Shown: positions 7,434 to 15,925, counted from the first letter of the stretch. The stretch is DNA of 29,503 nt from an uncultured Collinsella sp. (GCA_900550735.1 URTD01000005.1:1-29503); one strand, 5' to 3'. Made by a program: numbers and translations. Notes: generated by a model not told the origin, from the sequence alone.

Positions 7434-8119
7434 GTGCCGAACCCTGCCGTAAAACCGCTCATCTTGGTCGTTGAGGACGACCCCGCCGTCCGCAACCTCA
7501 TTGTTGCCGCGCTCGAGGCGCACGGCTTGCGCCATATGGCTGTGGAGACCGCCCATGCCGCCATCGCCGCCGCCTCATCGCAGGCACCGAGCATTGTGCT
7601 GCTCGATCTGGGCCTGCCCGATATGGACGGCGTCAAGGTGGTGGAATCGGTGCGCGCATGGTCGAGCATGCCGATCATCGTGGTCTCGGCGCGCAGCGAG
7701 GACGCGGACAAGATTCGCGCGCTCGATGCCGGCGCCGACGACTATCTGACCAAGCCGTTTTCGGTCGAGGAGCTGCTCGCGCGTATGCGCAGATTGGCAT
7801 GGGTGCGTCCGAGGGCTCGTTCGATACCGGTGAGCTGCATATCGATTTTGATGCCGGCATCGCCACGATGGATGGCGAGGAGTTGCACCTGACGCCGATC
7901 GAGTACAAGTTGCTGTGCCTGTTGGCCCATAACGCCGACAAGGTGCTGACGCACCAGTTTATCCTGCACGAGATTTGGGGCACGGCAACTAAGAGCGATC
8001 TGGCGAGCCTGCGTGTCTTTATGGGCACGCTGCGTAAGAAGATCGAGTCCGACCCCGCGCATCCGCGCTATATCCAGACGCACGTGGGTATCGGCTACCG
8101 ACTGGTCACCCAAGGGTAG
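7434..8119 (+). pseudogene. KdpE-like OmpR-family response regulator, frameshifted between receiver and DNA-binding domain
   Basis: A GTG start at 7434 (SD AAGGAG at 7421-7426) opens a good receiver domain: acidic EDD at 14-16, phospho-acceptor Asp58 in LLDLGLPDMDG, and Lys107 in DYLTKPF. After LLARMR (about 7790) the frame is lost; it continues in this frame only to a stop at 7892. The winged-helix output domain resumes in another frame as IGMGASEGSFDTGEL and runs to the stop at 8119, with LTPIEYKLLCLLAHNADKVL and YIQTHVGIGYRLV, very like KdpE. The usual linker (ARMR, then about four residues such as xALR, then R) is missing at the join, so a small deletion of a non-multiple of three is likely. 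If real, phosphorylation can no longer reach DNA. If it is a sequencing error, this is an intact kdpE-type gene. Confidence 0.85.
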
Positions 8120-8143
8120 ATCGCCAACCACCATCCCAATATG

Positions 8144-8209
8144 AGTTGCGGTGAAATAGTTCCTGTTTGGGCCTTTACCAGGCTTTTTAGGAACTATTCC
8201 ACCGCAACT
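8144..8209. terminator. Long hairpin between convergent genes (21-bp arms)
   Basis: Arms at 8144-8164 and 8189-8209 pair over 21 positions with a single G-U wobble around a 24-nt loop. It lies between the convergent regulator and rlmKL genes, where a shared bidirectional terminator is expected. The arm begins AGTTGCGGTGAAATAG, unlike the other palindromes here, but it is built the same way. Confidence 0.75.
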
Positions 8210-8212
8210 TTG

Positions 8213-10790
8213 TTATTTGCCCTTGGGCTTGCTGGCGTAGAACTTCTTCTTTTTGGTCTTACCGGCGGGGGGGGGGCTGCCGGTGACGTGCGGCTTGCCG
8301 TCGCCGGCGTGCACATGGCCAGGCACTGCCGCGTGAGGCTTGCGCGCCTCAGGGTTGCGCAGCTCCTCGGTTCGCTCCGCAATCTCCTCGGCGCTAAAGC
8401 CGACCTCTGCCATGGCGTCCTCGATGGGCAGGCGGCGCACGATGTAGCAGTGGTGCACCTTCTGGTTGCGCGCGAAGTCCTCGGGGATGGTCTGCGCCGT
8501 TATGTCCTGTAGCACCACGCCCGCGCGTGCGAGCTTGCGTGCCTCGGGGCGGAAGCCGCGCAGGTTGCAGCTAAAGATGGCATGTCCGCCCTGTGCGAGC
8601 AGGCGCGATACACCGGCCAAAAGCTCAACATGGTCGCGCTGGACATCCCAGGTGCGTCGGCCCATCTTGGACGAGTTCGAAAACGTGGGCGGGTCGACAA
8701 AGATCAGGTCCCAGCGGTTGCGCGTCTGGCGCTGGTCGCGAATCCAGGCGAGCACGTCGTCGCGCACAAAGTGATGCTGCGGACCCACAAAGCCGTTCTG
8801 GCGCATGTTGCGCTCGGCCCAGTCCAGGTAGGTGTTGGAAAGGTCGACCGTCACGGTCTCCTCGACGCCGCCGTCTGCCGCATAGCAGGTGGCGGTACCG
8901 GTGTAGGCGAACAGGTTGAGGAAGCGGCGCGCCTGCTTGGCATGCTCACGCACCAGGTTGCGAGTGACGCGGTGGTCCAGGAAGATGCCCACATCCAGGT
9001 AGTCGTCAAAGTTGACGGCAAAGGTAAGGCCGCCCTCTTCGATGAGCGGGAGGTGACGGCGCGCGATGTTGGCGCGCTCGCCCGAGCCACCCTTGCCAGC
9101 GCCCTGCTTGCCGTACTGCGAGCCGCCGCGCGAACGCATGCGGGCCTTGGCGTGCACGTGCTCGGCTGGAACATCTAGGATGCGCGGCGCGATGGCCAAG
9201 ATGTCGAGCATGCGGGCCTGGGCCAGCGCGGGGTCGATGGTCTTGGGCGCGGCATATTCGGCGATGACGAGCCAGCGGCCCGGCGTCTGCGGGCATCCCT
9301 CGTACAGGTCGATGGCGGCGGAGTAGTCGGGTAGGTCGGCATCGTAGACGCGGTAGCAGCTCACTCCCTCGCGCTTCGCCCACTTGCGACGCAGGCGGGC
9401 GTTCTTGCGCAGGCGGTTGGCGAACTGCTCCGACTCGGGGATGAGCACGGGCAGCGGCTTGCCGTCGCCTAGGTCGAGCGTGGCGGCGGGCTCGGGCATG
9501 GGGGCGTTGGCGGTTTCGTCTTGGGCATCTGCGGTCTTCTCCTCGGCATCTGCGCTGGTCGCAGCTTCGAATGCCGCGGCGGCGTGGTCGAGCGAAGGCC
9601 AGACTTCGACGGCCGCCTCCTCGTTATTGGGCATGACGGCGATGGAGCGTGCGGGCTCGGCATGGAGCGCACGGGCCAGCAATCCGTCGCGGGTGAGCGC
9701 GGCGACCGGTGCCGAAGCGAATTCGGGCGCGCGGCGCAGCTCGCCGACCAGCGTCATGGCGTCGTGCATGAGCGAAAGCGGGGTTTCGGTCGTATCCGCG
9801 ACCACGGCGGCACCGGCGACGGCGCCCGCGTGGTCCAGTACGGTGGCGGACTTGGCGGCGCAAAAATCGACAAAACGCTTGTGGCCGGCGCACTTGACCA
9901 TGCGCTCGGCAGTCTTGCGGGCGGCGGGGTCGATGTCTACGGCCACGATGCGCGCCTGGCGCTCGCGCGCTGCCGCCTCGCGCTCGCGCGCCTCGGCCCG
10001 CAGCCGCTCCCACAGGTCGGCATCATGCAGCTGCCAGCCCTCAAAGCCCCAGCGCTCGCGGGCGGCGCCCGGAGCGCGGTCGGTCAGGATATTCACGGCT
10101 TCCAGCAGCAGGCCGCCGCCGGTGGTCTGGGCCGCCGCCGGCGCACGAGGCGTCGATCAACGTGGGTAGAGCCTCGTTCTCGTAGTCGTCGGCCGTCAGC
10201 TCGCGCTCGCACAGCGCGGTCCAGCCGACCTGCGCCAACACCAGGGCGGCGTAGTCGGGGCGTAGCACGTGCGTGCCCTCGCCAGCGCGGGTCGCCGCGG
10301 GCGGCAGACGCTTGAACAGCGGGTCGCCTGAAAGGTCTAGGCTGATGCTCGCGCGACGTTGGCGCAGCGAAAGCAGCAGGTGAACGTCGGGATCGGCGGC
10401 ATCGACGTCGGCGCGGCGACCCGTGGCCTCGGCCAGGCGGTCGCACAGCGCGTCCTTGGCGCGCAAAGCCGAGAAGCGCGTGTTGCGCAGCTGCTCGGTC
10501 ACGCCGCGGGCGGTGATGGCGATGGTGGCGCCGGGGCGGACGATGCTCTCCCAGGCGATGTCGTAAACGCCGTCGTACAACTCATCGGCATCCTGTGCCT
10601 CAAAGCGCCCAAGCACCACGAACACGCGGCTCGCCAGGCGCGACCACAGACAGGCGCGGTAGCCTTCTTCGAGCTCGCCCTCAAACGTAGCGCGGCCCTT
10701 CAGGCGGCGGACATGCGAAAGTCCGAGCCGTTTAAGCTCGTCGGCGAGTGCGGACTCAAAGCCCTCGGGGCAGCTTGCATAAAATTCCAT
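8213..10790 (-). pseudogene. rlmL: RlmKL bifunctional 23S rRNA methyltransferase, frameshifted in the RlmL SAM motif
   Basis: The minus-strand reading starts at ATG 10790 (MEFYASCPEGFESALADELK) with a THUMP domain and the RlmL Rossmann start, up to LIDASCAGGG. It resumes in another frame as LLLEAVNILTDRAPG and continues to the stop at 8213. The second half holds the RlmK methyltransferase with NLFAYTGTATCYAA (SAM motif I) and FVDPPTFSNSSKMG (catalytic motif), and ends in a basic tail KTKKKKFYASKPKGK. In the known enzyme, RlmL makes m2G2445 and RlmK makes m7G2069 of 23S rRNA. Deleting one 19-bp unit (10111-10129) restores DASCAGGGLLLEA, matching the family's DPxCGSGTxLIEA. The expected RlmL NPPYGER motif is replaced by a stretch containing VADTTETP, so that half may be inactive even without the frameshift. 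Total coding length (about 850 codons) is longer than the roughly 700 of E. coli. Confidence 0.85.
10111..10141. repeat. 12-bp direct repeat, 19 bp apart, at the rlmKL frameshift
   Basis: GGCCGCCGCCGG occurs at 10111-10122 and again at 10130-10141. Removing one 19-bp unit restores both the reading frame and the methyltransferase motif, which points to slipped-strand duplication. Confidence 0.8.
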
Positions 10791-11041
10791 GGGTGACCTC
10801 TCTGGTTGCGTCGCTCCATTATATGATGGATGCTTCGTTTGCCCTTATCCTCGAAAGGAACCCATATGATTGATGCGTGCTCCTTGATTCCCATTTTCAT
10901 TGCAACAGCCTCAGGACTCGGGGCCTCGCACAGGCTCCCGCCGCCTTACGGAACTGAAAGCTGGGCGTAGGGCAAATCCATGGCACGTGACCTGCGATTG
11001 CTCGGCCATAGATGGCGTAATCGAGGCTAGGGGAGAGCATC
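10791..11041. other. Intergenic left border of the sugar island
   Basis: This contains a 34-codon open frame at 10866-10970 on the plus strand (ATG with AAAGGA about 8 nt upstream, beginning MIDACSLIPIFIATASGLGA). I see no family match; it may be the truncated 5' end of a gene interrupted when the island arrived. Nothing else was recognised. Confidence 0.4.
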
Positions 11042-11191
11042 ATGCGCAAGGGAAACGAGAGCTGGTTCTGGCACGCGAACGACATGGTGGTGGCGGGCGA
11101 TATGAACCTCGTGGTCCGCGTCCTGTGGGCCGCGCTCATCGTAGGCATCGGCGTCGCGACGATGGCCACGCTCTGGATCGTCACGAGGTAG
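11042..11191 (+). CDS. Small single-span membrane protein, 49 aa, unknown
   Basis: The reading frame starts MRKGNESWFWHANDMVVAGD and ends in a hydrophobic helix (about residues 23-47, LVVRVLWAALIVGIGVATMA followed by TLWIV) with a short TR tail. A GGGGAGAG ribosome-binding site lies 4-11 nt before the ATG. A coherent soluble head followed by one helix, together with a good SD, argues for a true gene. It runs toward the convergent HAD gene, whose 3' end is 50 bp away. I do not recognise the family. A short protein with an aromatic head and one helix could be a membrane anchor or a regulatory peptide, but nothing shows this directly. Confidence 0.55.
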   Translation: MRKGNESWFWHANDMVVAGDMNLVVRVLWAALIVGIGVATMATLWIVTR

Positions 11192-11243
11192 CGCGCCACG
11201 AACGGATGACGAGGCACGCGGCGCATGCCACGCTGGCGGAACC

Positions 11244-12071
11244 CTAGCCTCGCTGCTGGACAATCTGTTCGATGAGCTTCGCGACGGAGTCCTCGGCTGC
11301 GTCCCCGATCAGGTGATGGGCCGCGGCCTTCGCCTCTGGCATCGCGCCCGCGACTGCGTAGGAGTTCGGCACCTTTTCGAGGAGCGTCACGTCGTTTTCC
11401 GAGTCTCCGATAAAAGCGACCTCGTCCAGCGTGACCCCAAGGCTGCCGAGAAGCGCGTCGAGTCCGTTTACCTTGCTCCAGCCAGCCGGAACAACATCGA
11501 GGAAGAATGGGACGGGCGAGGGGAAATCAAGCTCTGGGCAGGCTTCCTTGCATCGACTCCGAACGACTTCCGTCGGGGCGGAGCTGACGTTGACGAAGAT
11601 GCCGGCGGTGATGACGTCACGGTTCGTGGGCACGTCTCCGAGCGCCATGTCTCTTCCGGAGTCCTTAACGATTTCCAGGGCGAATTCGTCGCCAGGCTCG
11701 ACGGCGCAGAGGAACTGCTCGCAGCGTTTGCCTGTCTCATCGACATCGGCGACTAGCCAGAGTGACGTCCCCGCGTAGGGGCGTACGGCGCTATCGAGCT
11801 TGACGAGGGCCTCCGTCGAGAGCGTCTTTTTGAACACGAGTTCGCCGCTGGAGAAGACCTTCTTTCCGTTGGCCATGATGCCGGTCGAGAAACAGCGCGC
11901 GTCGCCGTCAAAGGCATCGGCCAGGTCGGCGTAGTCGCGGCCGCTTGCGGGGCCGAACGCGATGTCCGCATCAAGCGCCGAAAGAATCGCGCTGTGCGTG
12001 CGCTCCGATACGACCCTTGAGCCAAACGGCAGCAGGGTCCCGTCCATGTCTGCGAGGATGAGCTTTATCAA
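11244..12071 (-). CDS. Cof-type HAD-IIB sugar-phosphate phosphatase
   Basis: This 275-residue cytoplasmic protein has HAD motif I LILADMDGTLL (residues 4-14, nucleophile Asp8 and acid/base Asp10), motif II in GPASGRDYAD, a conserved Lys in WSKVNGLDALLGSLG, and motif IV FIGDSENDVTLLEKV. The cap between them is the type IIB of Cof/YbiV/phosphomannomutase-like phosphatases, which hydrolyse sugar phosphates, FMN or similar. Its place next to an RpiR regulator and a PTS suggests it removes excess sugar phosphate formed by the island's transporter. It lies about 50 bp downstream of the RpiR gene on the same strand, so the two are probably co-transcribed. The exact substrate is unknown. Confidence 0.9.
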   Translation of the reverse strand: MIKLILADMDGTLLPFGSRVVSERTHSAILSALDADIAFGPASGRDYADLADAFDGDARCFSTGIMANGKKVFSSGELVFKKTLSTEALVKLDSAVRPYAGTSLWLVADVDETGKRCEQFLCAVEPGDEFALEIVKDSGRDMALGDVPTNRDVITAGIFVNVSSAPTEVVRSRCKEACPELDFPSPVPFFLDVVPAGWSKVNGLDALLGSLGVTLDEVAFIGDSENDVTLLEKVPNSYAVAGAMPEAKAAAHHLIGDAAEDSVAKLIEQIVQQRG

Positions 12072-12120
12072 GGGGTCCTCCCGTTTCGGTCTGGGCGTCG
12101 GTGCGCCGGTGTGCGTCGTC

Positions 12121-12984
12121 CTAGCTGTATTGCCTGTCTCCCAAGAGATTCTTCGAGATGATCCTGTTAAACTCTACCGGGTCATCCCAGCAAGAGGTCA
12201 GGAAGAGGAACAGCAGCTCGATGACGAAGTTGATCGAGCTGTGCGAGAAGGCGACCTCGGTTCCGGTGATGGCCTGATCTCGCGAGATGGCTCGGATGAT
12301 ATACGTGGCACGCTTCGCGAGCGGCGTATCTGGGTTGTCTGTGATCATGATGATGGGGGTGTTCGAATCCTCGGCAGAGTCGAATATGTTGACGAGGCGC
12401 TTCGAGTATCCGGACGTCGAAATGACGAGCAGGATGTCATTCTCCTTGAGGCTGGTTGCGGCGGAGACCATGGCATCGGTGGTACTGGGGCAAAACGCCC
12501 TGACTCCAACCTGTGAGAGCTTGAACGCCGCGTTTACGCCCATGCTAATCGAGTTGCCGACGCCCGCAATCAGGACGAGGTTGGCGTTGTGGAGCAGATT
12601 GACGACTGCCGAAAAGTCATCGGAGTCAATGAGCGAGGCGGTTTGGGAGAGCTCCTTGACCTTGTGAGACAGGACGTACTTAATGGAGCCCTCGACGTCG
12701 TCCAGAGTAACCTTGCCGCCCGTGGCCTTTTCCTCGCCGGAGGCCCTGCTGATGGATATGCCGAGCGCCAGACGCATGTCCGAATAGGTTCGGTAGTCAA
12801 GCGTCCTTGCGAACCTCGAAACAGACGCCGGTGACGTACCGGTTTCTGCGGCGAGTTCGCGGACGGTCATCGTTGCGACGTCCGACGGGTGGTCGAGCAC
12901 ATACGTTGCGATTGCCTTCTCCGAGGGGGATAGGCTGCTCATGACTGCGCAGATGTGGCTGAGCACATCCCCTGTCTTATCCAT
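12121..12984 (-). CDS. MurR/RpiR-family transcriptional regulator
   Basis: The 287-residue protein has an N-terminal HTH of the RpiR type (about residues 1-80, with SEKAIATYVLDHPSDVATMT and the recognition helix in TGTSPASVSRFARTLDY). A SIS phosphosugar-binding domain follows from about 125 (VLIAGVGNSISMGVNAAFKL, then ILLVISTSGYSKRLVNIF and PIIMITDNPDTPLA). Such proteins bind sugar phosphates and control the neighbouring sugar genes as repressors or activators. It is transcribed divergently from the permease-aldolase-PTS genes. The region between holds a perfect TGAAA/TTTCA-cored palindrome and several half-sites, which are good candidates for its operator. The start ATG 12984 lies just after CAAGGAG. 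It is probably in one transcript with the HAD phosphatase. Confidence 0.93.
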   Translation of the reverse strand: MDKTGDVLSHICAVMSSLSPSEKAIATYVLDHPSDVATMTVRELAAETGTSPASVSRFARTLDYRTYSDMRLALGISISRASGEEKATGGKVTLDDVEGSIKYVLSHKVKELSQTASLIDSDDFSAVVNLLHNANLVLIAGVGNSISMGVNAAFKLSQVGVRAFCPSTTDAMVSAATSLKENDILLVISTSGYSKRLVNIFDSAEDSNTPIIMITDNPDTPLAKRATYIIRAISRDQAITGTEVAFSHSSINFVIELLFLFLTSCWDDPVEFNRIISKNLLGDRQYS

Positions 12985-13031
12985 GGTTACTCCTTGGCCC
13001 TAGTTTGCTTTGTATCTTAGGTCAAGAGAGG

Positions 13032-13219
13032 TGAAAATAAAGCAAAATGTTTCATAAGCGGTGAAATAGCGTTTCACCGCTGATTTCCTACCGTTCGCGG
13101 TAAATCGGTGCTTCCCGGCGCAATCTCATCTTGAGCTGCAATCCTATGAGCCGTGAAACAACGGCACGAAAACGATGAAACAACAGAACATTGTTCCAAC
13201 GCCTCACAACTTCGTTTCA
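13032..13219. promoter_or_regulatory. Candidate RpiR operator cluster (TGAAA/TTTCA sites)
   Basis: A perfect palindrome AGCGGTGAAA-TAGCG-TTTCACCGCT lies at 13057-13081. Around it are TGAAA...TTTCA at 13032-13054, two copies of TGAAACAAC at 13154-13162 and 13176-13184 (22 bp apart, two helical turns), and a GTTTCAC near 13214-13220. The whole divergent region is 299 bp. Assignment to the RpiR protein is by position and by the symmetric motif type. Confidence 0.5.
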
Positions 13220-13283
13220 CGCTAGATGGCGAATCACTTCGAAGCCCAGACAGGCACCCGGCGAGCAAGAAGGGAGAAGCACG

Positions 13284-14486
13284 ATGCACAACGCCAGGAC
13301 AAACGCAAGCATGACTTCGCTGTTCTTCGCGAACGTCCTCTACTGGGTCTGCGCGGGCGTGTACTCGCCGTTCCTCTCCGCTCACTACACGAGCCTCGGC
13401 CTCAGTGCAGCCCAGACCGGCATCCTCCTCGCGGCGACCCCGGTGTGTGCGCTCGCCATCCAGCCGCTCTGGTCGACGATCGCCGACAAGCTCGGGCGCC
13501 GCCGCGCGGTCATCGTGATCCTCTGCCTTGCGGCGGCGGTACTCGCTCCGCTGTATTACCTGGCGTCGACGTTCGTCCCGGTCCTTCTCGTAACCTTTGC
13601 GTTCTCGGCGTTTTTCTCGGGGCTCCTGCCCCTGAGCGACTCCCTCGTCATCGAGCTCGCGGATCGCTCTGGCCTGGACTTTTCTCGCATACGTATGGGT
13701 GGCACCATCGGCTACGCCATCGTCGTCCTGATCGTCGGTCGGCTGCTCGACATGGCTCCTCAAATCCAGTTCGCGGTGGTCTCTGCCGCGCTGGTGGTCT
13801 TCGCGGCTCACATGTGGCGCCTCCCCGAGGCGGGAATTCGCGCCAATGCCGCGGACGATCCCAAGGTCTCCCACGGAAAGGGCCTCCTCTCGCTGTTCAC
13901 CAGCAATGAGATCGCCTTCGTCTTGGTCTTCGCCTTCATCAGTTCGGCCGCGATTGGCTTCATCGGGGCGTTCTTGGGCCGCTACGCGGTCGAGCTTGGC
14001 GAGGGTCAGAACCTCGTGGGCGTCCTGAGTGCGGTCTCCGCTGCGAGCGAGATCCCCATCCTGCTCGTTTCCTCCAAGCTGGTCAGGCGCTTCGGCGAGA
14101 TGAACCTCCTGATCTTTTCCTGCTTCATGGCGGCGCTCAGGCTCGTGCTCGTGGGCACCGGCATCGTCCCGGTCATGATCTGCGGCCAGCTGCTGCAGAG
14201 CGTGAGTTACATGACCGTCTACTACTCCTGCGTTACCTACATTGCCAACCACACTTACGAGGATTGTCGCGCTCGAGGTCAGAGCGCCTTCGCGATGGTT
14301 CAGAGCGGTCTGTCCGTCGTGGTTGCGAACCTGTTTGGCGGTTGGGCGTGCGACGCGCTCGGCACGCACGCGGGTTTTCTGGCCTTCGCCCTCGCTTCAA
14401 CGATTGCTGCGGTCGTTGCTCTTGTGGCGTACGTACTGTGGCGTCGAAGCGCAGCGCCACAGCCTGAGGGCCAGTCGGCCGCATAG
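13284..14486 (+). CDS. MFS sugar/nucleoside-type permease (LacY-like MFS_1_like group)
   Basis: This 400-residue protein has about 12 hydrophobic helices and the MFS loop motif ADKLGRRRAVIV (about 68-79) between helices 2 and 3. The opening (SLFFANVLYWVCAGVYSPFL) and helix pattern resemble the LacY/nucleoside-H+ symporter group. ATG 13284 with AGGGAGA just upstream is preferred over an in-frame upstream ATG at 13191 that would add an unlikely basic leader. It is the first gene after the RpiR-controlled region, followed after about 114 bp by the aldolase. In a cluster that also has a PTS, it may import a second form of the substrate or export a product such as a reduced aldehyde. Rare AGG arginine codons are visible. 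Confidence 0.88.
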   Translation: MHNARTNASMTSLFFANVLYWVCAGVYSPFLSAHYTSLGLSAAQTGILLAATPVCALAIQPLWSTIADKLGRRRAVIVILCLAAAVLAPLYYLASTFVPVLLVTFAFSAFFSGLLPLSDSLVIELADRSGLDFSRIRMGGTIGYAIVVLIVGRLLDMAPQIQFAVVSAALVVFAAHMWRLPEAGIRANAADDPKVSHGKGLLSLFTSNEIAFVLVFAFISSAAIGFIGAFLGRYAVELGEGQNLVGVLSAVSAASEIPILLVSSKLVRRFGEMNLLIFSCFMAALRLVLVGTGIVPVMICGQLLQSVSYMTVYYSCVTYIANHTYEDCRARGQSAFAMVQSGLSVVVANLFGGWACDALGTHAGFLAFALASTIAAVVALVAYVLWRRSAAPQPEGQSAA

Positions 14487-14600
14487 GCTCCACCGCGTTT
14501 TGCAAGCGCCTGCCTGCCTTGCGCTTCTCTTCGTGTTCAACCAGCTGACGAGCTGAGAACTGTCCAATCCAATGGTTATCCAAGTGAAAGGAAGACAAAG

Positions 14601-15455
14601 ATGTCTCTCATCAAGGTCAACGAGCTTCTTCAACATGCGACCGAGCACCACTATGGCGTGCCCGCGATCAACGTCATCAACACGGAGACCATCCGTTATG
14701 CGATCCAGGCCGCCGAGGATGAGCACATGCCTATCATCATCCAGTACTGGCCCGGCTTCGAGGACCACTGTGCCCTCGACATCATCGCCTTCGCCGCCCG
14801 CTATTACGCCGAGCGCGCGAGCGTGCCCGTCGCCGTCCACCAGGATCACTCCGCTGGTTACGAGATCGCCGTCAAGGGCGTCAAGGCCGGTTTCCCCTCC
14901 GTCATGGTCGACGGCTCCTCGCTTCCCTATGAGGAGAACTTCCAGCTCACGAAGGACGTCGTCCAGGTCGCCAAGATCTTCGACGTTGACATCGAGGCCG
15001 AGCTCGGCCACGTCGGCAACGGTTCCGACGCCAACGACTTCGTGAACAGCGACCACTATACCGACCCGAACCTCGCCGAGGAGTTCGTCGAGGGCACCGG
15101 CTGCGGTTCGCTCGCTATCGCCGTTGGCAACGCCCACGGCCCCTACGTCAAGGTCCCGAACCTCGACATGGAGCGCATCAAGGCCTGCAGGGAGGCCGTC
15201 AGCGTCCCCCTCGTCATGCACGGATGCTCCGACATCCCCGACGAGCAGCTCCAGGAGGCCGTGAACCTCGGCATGAGCAAGTTCAACATCGCCACGGAGT
15301 ACTTCCGCTCCATGTACCGCGCCTTCGAGAAAGACATCAACTCCGGCAAGAACGACGGCAACGGCGTTGGCCTCCTGATGGACGCCGCCCCTGACATGCG
15401 CGCGTTCGTCGCCAGCAAGATCCAGCTTCTGAACCCTAACCACTATTCGCTCTAG
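14601..15455 (+). CDS. Class II ketose-bisphosphate aldolase (GatY/KbaY/Fba-like)
   Basis: This 284-residue cytoplasmic zinc enzyme cleaves a ketose phosphate to dihydroxyacetone phosphate and an aldehyde. Visible motifs are the metal/catalytic AVHQDHSAGYE (about 80-90; usually HLDH), MVDGSSLPYEEN, DIEAELGHVGNG, the zinc His in AVGNAHGPYVK (about 180), and VMHGCSDIPDEQ (about 208-219). The last is normally HGGSG or HGASG; here Asp replaces the Gly of the phosphate-binding loop. The length matches tagatose-bisphosphate aldolases. SD AAAGGAAG precedes ATG 14601. IIA of the PTS starts 10 bp after its stop, so they are one operon. No 6-phosphate kinase is present in the cluster, so a ketose 1-phosphate made by the PTS is a plausible direct substrate; that is inference. 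Confidence 0.9.
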   Translation: MSLIKVNELLQHATEHHYGVPAINVINTETIRYAIQAAEDEHMPIIIQYWPGFEDHCALDIIAFAARYYAERASVPVAVHQDHSAGYEIAVKGVKAGFPSVMVDGSSLPYEENFQLTKDVVQVAKIFDVDIEAELGHVGNGSDANDFVNSDHYTDPNLAEEFVEGTGCGSLAIAVGNAHGPYVKVPNLDMERIKACREAVSVPLVMHGCSDIPDEQLQEAVNLGMSKFNIATEYFRSMYRAFEKDINSGKNDGNGVGLLMDAAPDMRAFVASKIQLLNPNHYSL

Positions 15456-15465
15456 GAGAGACTCG

Positions 15466-15894
15466 ATGAAGAAAGTTCTTGTCGCGTCGCACGGCCACCT
15501 CGCAAGCGGAATCAGGAGCTCGATCGAGATCCTGACCGGCATGGCGGACATGGTGGAAGCAGTTGACTGCTACGTGGACGACTCCGATTTCACCCCTCGC
15601 ATCCAGGCCTTTATTGACTCGGTGGACCCTGAGGACGAGGCCGTCATCTTCACCGACATCTACGGTGGCTCCGTCTTCCAGAAGGTCGTCCTCATGGAGC
15701 CGGAGAAGCGCGGGATCGTCCACGTCACCGGTATGAACCTCGGCCTCGTGATCGAGACGCTCCTCGGCGCCGAGCCGGTCACGGCAGATTCGATCAAGCA
15801 GAGCGTCGAGTTGGCGAGGGCGACGATGCAGGTCGTCGAGCCTCCGAGCAAGGCCGCGGACAATGAGGGGTCCGACGGAGACTTCTTCGATTAG
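15466..15894 (+). CDS. PTS mannose-family EIIA component
   Basis: This 142-residue cytoplasmic protein starts MKKVLVASHGHLASGIRSS, with the phospho-acceptor His10 (SHGHLASG context). The fold continues with DEAVIFTDIYGGSVFQK and IVHVTGMNLGLVIETLL, as in ManX/SorF-type IIA domains. It receives phosphate from HPr and passes it to IIB. Its acidic tail (ending SDGDFFD) resembles the end of the IIC protein (DEEDFFA). It is encoded 10 bp after the aldolase and 31 bp before IIB. Confidence 0.93.
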   Translation: MKKVLVASHGHLASGIRSSIEILTGMADMVEAVDCYVDDSDFTPRIQAFIDSVDPEDEAVIFTDIYGGSVFQKVVLMEPEKRGIVHVTGMNLGLVIETLLGAEPVTADSIKQSVELARATMQVVEPPSKAADNEGSDGDFFD

Positions 15895-15925
15895 AGAGCA
15901 CTAACAAGCAGGGAGAGAGGAAACA

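Noticed and set aside
13074..14369. Long antisense open frame over the MFS permease
   Set aside because: It is charged and repetitive with no hydrophobic core or motif; the plus-strand permease explains the region.
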